A stretch of 10,537 bases of DNA, from positions 1-10,537 of the forward strand of contig CALEIL010000127.1 in assembly GCA_937876435.1 (NCBI GenBank). Reading direction: 5' to 3'. The translations under genes were made by a program, and so were the position numbers. Position 1 is the stretch's first letter; every line of letters starts with the position of its first letter. A model generated the notes under the pieces. It saw nothing but the letters and a program-made list of their open reading frames with translations, was not told where the DNA came from and made no database searches. Positions 6,493 through 10,537 of this stretch are shown piece after piece. The DNA is from an uncultured Bacteroidota bacterium. GTDB lineage: Bacteria; Bacteroidota; Bacteroidia; Chitinophagales; Saprospiraceae.

Positions 6493-7437
6493 ATGACCAA
6501 TTTAAGAGTATCCGTTGCCCAGTTTGAACCAAAAGATGGCGAAAAGAATGTCAACCTTTCGATCATGGAGGACCTCATAATCCGGGCTAAAGACCAGGGA
6601 TCAGATGTGATCAGCTTTCATGAACTGTGTACCACCGGTTATACCTATCTCAAAAATCTGAATAGGGATGAGATCGAAAGCACCGCAGAGGTTTTACCGG
6701 ATGGTCAAACCCTGACACATTTGACCGAACTGGCGACGCGGTACGATATGATCATTCTGGCGGGTATATTGGAGAAAAGCAACGGCCAGTTTTTCAATTC
6801 CTACGTGGGGGTTGATCAAAGTGGTATGATAGCCCGTCACCGGAAATTGCATCCTTTTATCAGTGAGCATCTTTCTGCGGGCGATTCCTACACCACCTTT
6901 GACATCAAAGGCTGGAAAGCGGGGATATTAATTTGCTACGACAACAATGTTCTCGAAAACGTGCGGGCAACGGCCCTACTGGGAGCAGAGGTCATTTTTG
7001 CTCCTCATGTGACCGGTTGTACCCCGTCCTCCATGCCGGGCAGGGGATACGTATCGGATGAACTGTGGCAGGCACGTCAGGAGGATCCGGATCCATTGCG
7101 GAAAGAGTTTCTCGGACCCAAACACCGGGGCTGGTTGCTCCGCTGGTTACCCGCAAGGGCGTACGATAATGGGGTCTATTACGCCTTTTCCAATCCCATC
7201 GGTTATGACGGCGAACACCTCAAAGGGGGGAATGCGATGATCCTCGATCCCTACGGAGAAATTCTCGATGAAACCAATGCCTTTGAAGCCGATATCGCTT
7301 CGGCTGAATTGTCCCGGGATGAGCTCGTCAAATCCGGGGGATACCGGTACCGCAATGCCAGGCGACCGGAGCTTTACAGAGACATCCTGGGGGCTGGTCA
7401 CGAATCCGAAACGAAGCCGTATTGGATGAATCAATAG
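6493..7437 (+). CDS. Nitrilase-superfamily carbon-nitrogen hydrolase
   Basis: This encodes 314 residues without a signal peptide, so the enzyme is cytoplasmic. The superfamily hydrolyses amide, carbamoyl or nitrile C-N bonds through a Glu-Lys-Cys triad in an alpha-beta-beta-alpha fold. All three are present: Glu44 in SFHELCTTGY, Lys118 in RHRKLHPF and Cys148 in GILICYDNN; Glu125 matches the family's extra active-site Glu. The CYD motif and the short N-terminus resemble the N-carbamoylputrescine amidase / beta-ureidopropionase type branches more than true nitrilases. A segment at about 174-216 (TGCTPSSMPGRGY onward) is longer than in small family members and probably shapes the substrate pocket. 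The substrate cannot be deduced. The gene has its own leader with a candidate promoter and inverted repeat, and is followed after 158 nt by the M20 amidohydrolase gene. Confidence 0.92.
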   Translation: MTNLRVSVAQFEPKDGEKNVNLSIMEDLIIRAKDQGSDVISFHELCTTGYTYLKNLNRDEIESTAEVLPDGQTLTHLTELATRYDMIILAGILEKSNGQFFNSYVGVDQSGMIARHRKLHPFISEHLSAGDSYTTFDIKGWKAGILICYDNNVLENVRATALLGAEVIFAPHVTGCTPSSMPGRGYVSDELWQARQEDPDPLRKEFLGPKHRGWLLRWLPARAYDNGVYYAFSNPIGYDGEHLKGGNAMILDPYGEILDETNAFEADIASAELSRDELVKSGGYRYRNARRPELYRDILGAGHESETKPYWMNQ

Positions 7438-7467
7438 CATACCGCAAGTTCCCGACTTTTCGGAAAA

Positions 7468-7475
7468 TATCTTTG
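7468..7475 (+). promoter_or_regulatory. Candidate -7 promoter element upstream of the M20 gene
   Basis: TATCTTTG matches TAnnTTTG and lies 30 nt after the nitrilase gene stop and about 120 nt before the M20 ATG. There is no TTG at the expected -33 distance; TTC at 7449-7451 is 16 nt upstream. A weak imperfect hairpin (TTCCCGA / TCGGAA, about 7449-7464) precedes it. A single octamer match is weak evidence. Confidence 0.27.
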
Positions 7476-7595
7476 AAGATGGATGACCTGACTTCTTCCA
7501 AAAACCCGTACATTGGATGCCTGGATGCGTATTATTGTAGAATATAATCGCGTGAGCCAAAACAAATCCCGATTTATCCATATCAATTCAAATAA

Positions 7596-8936
7596 ATGAG
7601 TCGTCACTTACTGTGTATTCTTACCTTATTTCTGGTGTATATGCCAGGCCATACGCTCTGGTCCCAACCCAATGAGTCCGTCACGGGATATATCGATGAG
7701 ATTTATACGGATCTGGAGGAATTGTATAAGCATCTACATCAAAATCCTGAACTTTCCCTCCAGGAAAAGAATACGTCCAGATTGATGGCGGACGAGCTCA
7801 AGGAACTCGGATTTGAAGTGCAGGAAAACCTCGGTTCATACAATCTGGCCGGCGTCTACAAAAACGGAGACGGGCCCGTCGTTTTGATCCGGGCAGATAT
7901 GGATGGATTACCGGTGACCGAAAATACGGGACTCCAGTATGCGAGTACTGCCAAGGGAACCACGCGCAACGGGGATCAGGTAGGGGTGATGCATGCCTGT
8001 GGCCATGACGTCCACATGACCGTTTTTACGGGGACGGCCCGTACCTTAATCAAACTAAAAGATCAGTGGAAGGGAACTTTGATCATGATCGCCCAATCGG
8101 CTGAGGAAGCCGGACTGGGGGCAGATTTGTTGTTTAAAAATGATTTTTACAACAAGGTGCCCAAGCCTGATTTCGCGATAGCCCTGCACTGTAACCCCTA
8201 CCTGGAAGCCGGTAAGGTGGGCTATCGAAGCGGTCCTTTACTGGCCAGCGTGGATATGATCGACATCGAGGTATACGGTGAAGGGGGGCACGGAGCGGCA
8301 CCTCATACCACCATCGATCCCATCGTATTGAGCGCCCAGTTGATCCAGTCCTTTCAGACCATCGTAAGCCGGGAAATCAACCCGCTGGAACCCGCTGTGG
8401 TGACCGTCGGATCAATACATGGGGGGAATGTGCACAATGTGATTCCGGATAAGGTCCATCTCCAGTTAACCGTTCGCTCGTATTCCACCGAGGTCAGGGA
8501 TCAGATCATCGAGGGAATCAGGCGCCGGTGCCGCAATCTAGGATTGTCCGCTGGATTGAGTGAGGATCAGTTACCGGTCATATCTATTCGCGATCCAAAT
8601 ACCCCTACCACCGACAATGATCCCGCGCTTACCGAAAAACTGGTCCGTGTTTTTCAGGAGGAACTCGGGATGGACCATGTTCAGGAAATGCCCAAATATA
8701 CTTTTGGTGAAGATTTTAGCCGGTATGGCATTCAGGAACACAAAGTTCCGATTTGTATGTATTGGTTGGGCACGGTGGATCCTGCCAAGGTTGAAGAAGC
8801 GCAAAATGGAGGACCGGAGCTTCCTTCTCTTCATTCCCCGTTATACGCACCGGTTCCCGAACCCAGCATCCGGACCGGCGTCAGGACGATGACCGCCGCC
8901 GCATTGAAGTTGTTCGAAGAGGGAGGCCGAGATTGA
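7596..8936 (+). CDS. Exported M20D-family metallo-amidohydrolase
   Basis: This encodes 446 residues. A signal peptide covers about residues 1-24 (HLLCILTLFLVYMPGHTLWSQ), so it acts in the periplasm or outside. The fold is a split catalytic domain (about 30-210 and 330-446) with a lid or dimerisation domain (about 215-330). M20D hallmarks are HACGHDVHM (ligands Cys135 and His137), SAEEAGLGA (general base Glu170, ligand Glu171), ALHCNP (His198) and SLHSPLY (His413), with GEDFSRY at 371-377. A Cys as metal ligand marks the hippurate hydrolase / N-acyl amino acid amidohydrolase branch, which removes an acyl group from N-acyl amino acids. The exact substrate is unknown. Most bacterial members are cytoplasmic or lack this leader; the export signal is a noteworthy feature. 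It lies between the nitrilase and phosphotriesterase-like genes, all on one strand. Confidence 0.94.
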   Translation: MSRHLLCILTLFLVYMPGHTLWSQPNESVTGYIDEIYTDLEELYKHLHQNPELSLQEKNTSRLMADELKELGFEVQENLGSYNLAGVYKNGDGPVVLIRADMDGLPVTENTGLQYASTAKGTTRNGDQVGVMHACGHDVHMTVFTGTARTLIKLKDQWKGTLIMIAQSAEEAGLGADLLFKNDFYNKVPKPDFAIALHCNPYLEAGKVGYRSGPLLASVDMIDIEVYGEGGHGAAPHTTIDPIVLSAQLIQSFQTIVSREINPLEPAVVTVGSIHGGNVHNVIPDKVHLQLTVRSYSTEVRDQIIEGIRRRCRNLGLSAGLSEDQLPVISIRDPNTPTTDNDPALTEKLVRVFQEELGMDHVQEMPKYTFGEDFSRYGIQEHKVPICMYWLGTVDPAKVEEAQNGGPELPSLHSPLYAPVPEPSIRTGVRTMTAAALKLFEEGGRD

Positions 8937-9227
8937 GGTAGATGTTAAGAACTAAACCACAAACTCCAAACGGCCGCAGGTCATCAAACACCCACAAGGC
9001 CAGAGGCTGAAGGACAGCGATAATTTTTTATATTTGGGTGATGTTGTATGAATCGACTTATGGACAACAATTGTTTCAAACTGTAAGTACTTCCTGCTAT
9101 TTGATTGGAGAAAAACCGTGGGAAAACATTTTCAATGTTCAGGCGGTTTCCAGTGATGTGGAATGGTGATTGGATTGAAGACTATTTTCAAATCAGGATC
9201 CATTATAATTAATTCTAAAAATTTGAG
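8937..9227. other. 291-nt intergenic stretch with one doubtful small ORF
   Basis: No recognisable gene lies here. On the plus strand an ATG at 9041 opens 42 codons to a TGA at 9167-9169; the peptide (starting MLYESTYGQQLFQ, ending SSDVEW) has an ordinary protein-like composition but matches nothing I know. TATATTTG at 9029-9036 matches the -7 consensus but sits only 4 nt before that ATG, so any transcript would start at or after it, and no -33 TTG is evident. It may instead serve the hydrolase gene at 9228 with a long leader. The last 40 nt are AT-rich. The stretch may hold a decayed gene fragment, but that is not demonstrated. Confidence 0.3.
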
Positions 9228-10223
9228 ATGAAGGTGCGCAATTATTTTACTTTGTTTATGGTCCTGATTTCAGCCAGTATCACCTGGCCCCAATCCATAA
9301 TGACCGTCACCGGGGAACAGAAGATATCGACCGTGATGACCTGGTTGACCCACGAGCACGTACTGGTTGATTTCATCGGAGCAGGAATGATTACCCCCGA
9401 CGATTACGACGAGAATGAAGTACTGAGTACCATGTTGCCCTTCATCTATGATCTGAGAAAATACCGGGTCAAATATTTTGTGGATGCCACTCCCCGGTAC
9501 CTCGGACGCAATCCGGAATTGCTGCAGAAATTTTCCAATTCGACCGCGATCACCTTTATCACCAACACCGGATTGTACGGAGCCCGTCAGAATAGATTTA
9601 TTCCCAAATCTGCCTTCGATCAGTCCGCCGAAGAACTCGCAGCCGAATGGATCGGAGAATTCAGAAATGGAATCGGAGATACCGGGATCAAACCGGGATT
9701 TATCAAGATCGGGGTGGACGCGAGCAATCCCCTGCATAGTATGCATCAGAAATTGGTCAAAGCAGCCGCGTTGACCCACTTATCGACAGGTCTCACGATC
9801 GCTTCGCATACCGGAGAAGCGGTGGGGTTGTGGCCTCAGCTCGATATCCTTAAGAAGGCGGGGGTTTCTCCTTCTGCCTTTATCTGGGTTCATGCCCAGG
9901 GCGAAAAAGACCAAAACGCGTACCTGCAGGCTGCCCGGCAGGGTTGTTGGATCAGCCTGGATGGAATGGGTTCGGGAATAGAGCCGTATGTGGAAAAACT
10001 CGTTTTCGCCAAAAATAATGGGATTCTCGATCATATTCTGATTTCGAGCGATGCCGGATGGTACGATCCTCAGAAAGAGGAACAGTCGGTGACGGTCTAC
10101 ACCAATGTACACGAAAAATTGCTTCCCAAGTTAAAAGAGATTGGGTTCACGATCGATGAAATCAACCAGCTCGTTTCCGTCAATCCGGCGAAGGCGTTTG
10201 GGATCCGGGTCAGGAAACTTTGA
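9228..10223 (+). CDS. Exported phosphotriesterase-like (amidohydrolase superfamily) metal hydrolase
   Basis: This encodes 331 residues. A signal peptide covers about residues 1-22 (YFTLFMVLISASITWPQ). The remainder is a phosphotriesterase / PLL-type TIM barrel with a binuclear metal site. The ligands are all visible: His42 and His44 in LTHEHVLVDF, Lys160 in GFIKIGVD (the Lys that becomes carboxylated), His194 in ASHTGEAV, His222 in WVHAQGE and Asp275 in ISSDAGWYDP. VNPAKAFGI near the C-terminus is also typical of the family. Members hydrolyse lactones, carboxyl esters or phosphotriesters; the specificity loops do not let me choose. The export signal places it outside the cytoplasm. The gene stands 291 nt after the M20 gene and is followed by a repeat-rich gene-free stretch, so it is probably transcribed alone or at the end of a loose hydrolase cluster. 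Confidence 0.93.
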   Translation: MKVRNYFTLFMVLISASITWPQSIMTVTGEQKISTVMTWLTHEHVLVDFIGAGMITPDDYDENEVLSTMLPFIYDLRKYRVKYFVDATPRYLGRNPELLQKFSNSTAITFITNTGLYGARQNRFIPKSAFDQSAEELAAEWIGEFRNGIGDTGIKPGFIKIGVDASNPLHSMHQKLVKAAALTHLSTGLTIASHTGEAVGLWPQLDILKKAGVSPSAFIWVHAQGEKDQNAYLQAARQGCWISLDGMGSGIEPYVEKLVFAKNNGILDHILISSDAGWYDPQKEEQSVTVYTNVHEKLLPKLKEIGFTIDEINQLVSVNPAKAFGIRVRKL

Positions 10224-10233
10224 GGGAATTTTT

Positions 10234-10261
10234 AATTTTGAATGCTGAATTTTGAATTGAT
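10234..10261 (+). repeat. 14-nt AT-rich tandem duplication
   Basis: AATTTTGAATGCTG (10234-10247) is followed directly by AATTTTGAATTGAT (10248-10261); the first ten bases are identical. It begins 11 nt after the stop of the phosphotriesterase-like gene. It may be a replication slippage product or part of a larger dispersed AT-rich repeat. Confidence 0.6.
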
Positions 10262-10322
10262 GAAGTGCCCGGGATCAGCACCCAATTTGAAATGACGAAT
10301 TCCCGAGTGATCCAGTTGGATC

Positions 10323-10476
10323 ATGGTCCGCGGTGCGCCCCATCAGACAAGAAGATGGTCCGCAGAGCGGGACCATCCAGTTTTATCATGGTCCGCGTAG
10401 CGCCCCATGAGTTTGTCGGCTTCGCCGGTTTGTGCGCTTCGCGCGTTGGTTTATGGTCCGCGTAGCGCCCCATGAG
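10323..10476. repeat. Cluster of four ATGGTCCGC palindromic units
   Basis: Units start at 10323, 10355, 10388 and 10453. Each begins ATGGTCCGC, has a 3-nt centre (GGT, AGA, GTA, GTA) and closes with a GCG arm ending in CAT. Units 1, 3 and 4 close with GCGCCCCAT, leaving two mismatches in the stem; unit 2 closes with GCGGGACCAT and pairs almost completely with one extra G. Units 3 (10388-10411) and 4 (10453-10476) are identical over 24 nt, including a following GAG. Units 1 and 3 are both preceded by TCCAGTT, two bases and ATC. Start spacings are 32, 33 and 65 nt. Confidence 0.88.
10411..10444 (+). repeat. Two tandem 17-nt hairpin units with compensatory stems
   Basis: GTTTGTCGGCTTCGCCG (10411-10427) and GTTTGTGCGCTTCGCGC (10428-10444) are tandem copies. 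Each ends in a 4-bp stem around a TTC loop: CGGC/GCCG in the first and GCGC/GCGC in the second. The units differ at only four positions, and all four changes occur as matched pairs that keep the stem. They lie centrally between palindromic units 3 and 4. Confidence 0.85.
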
Positions 10477-10537
10477 ACAGAGCGAGACTGAGAGAGGAAA
10501 GCGAAGATATACCGAAAGCATCCCAAGAACAAATTCC

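Larger units (their letters stand above)
10224..10537. other. Gene-free, repeat-rich stretch at the window edge
   Basis: No convincing gene is present. The first part (10224-10262) is AT-rich with a short tandem duplication. From 10311 to 10476 there is a cluster of GC-rich palindromic units. From about 10474 to 10510 the plus strand is strongly purine-rich (AG-type runs). Both strands carry open frames of about 66 codons across the palindromes, but these follow from the repeats, not from coding. The element may continue beyond the window. Confidence 0.7.

Noticed and set aside
7147..7581. 144-codon minus-strand frame over the nitrilase end and the following gap
   Set aside because: It mostly overlaps the well-supported nitrilase gene, and the part in the gap shows no family signal.
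10323..10476. CRISPR array
   Set aside because: The 21-24-nt units leave spacers of only about 11-12 nt for the first pair, and one gap is filled with further hairpin repeats rather than unique spacers; no cas genes are seen.
10265..10521. Overlapping open frames of about 66 codons on both strands over the palindrome cluster
   Set aside because: They are produced by GC-rich palindromic repeats lacking stops; no domain, no start context, and both strands are open over the same repeat units.

Overview
The window looks like chromosomal DNA of a Bacteroidota bacterium of moderate GC content. Several things point there. A GH73 glucosaminidase carries LysM domains. One protein resembles the first domain of BatD. 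Exported proteins have signal peptides ending in Gln-containing motifs such as FAQ, WSQ and WPQ. Start codons lack clear Shine-Dalgarno sequences. A few intergenic octamers match the Bacteroidota -7 promoter consensus TAnnTTTG. I cannot place it below phylum level.

Left part (1-3439, minus strand). Four genes run leftward with short gaps and probably form one envelope operon. In transcription order they are a lipoprotein with eight TPR units in exact 34-residue register, an exported protein whose C-terminal third resembles DUF3298, a very short BatD-like protein of one domain, and a small membrane protein with four predicted helices. The combination recalls Bat/aerotolerance loci (TPR plus BatD), but no von Willebrand factor A gene is visible.

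Middle part (3440-6359, plus strand). A 182-nt divergent intergenic region separates the TPR gene from an exported GH73 glucosaminidase with three LysM domains. A small outer-membrane beta-barrel gene overlaps it by 4 nt (ATGA), so the two are probably translationally coupled. An OsmC-type peroxidase gene follows and is closed by a strong intrinsic terminator.

Right part (6360-10223, plus strand). Three hydrolase genes follow, each with its own upstream gap: a cytoplasmic nitrilase-superfamily C-N hydrolase, an exported M20D amidohydrolase and an exported phosphotriesterase-like metal hydrolase. Catalytic or metal-binding residues are intact in all three. A 28-nt segment holding a perfect 9-bp inverted repeat lies between a candidate promoter and the nitrilase gene.

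Right edge (10224-10537). No convincing gene is present. The stretch holds a 14-nt AT-rich tandem duplication, then a dense cluster of palindromic repeats: four ATGGTCCGC-type units at about 32.5-nt phase, and two tandem 17-nt hairpin units whose stems differ by compensatory changes. This is the most unusual structure in the window. The genes otherwise belong to, or resemble, known families, and I do not see a clear new multi-gene defence or mobile system.
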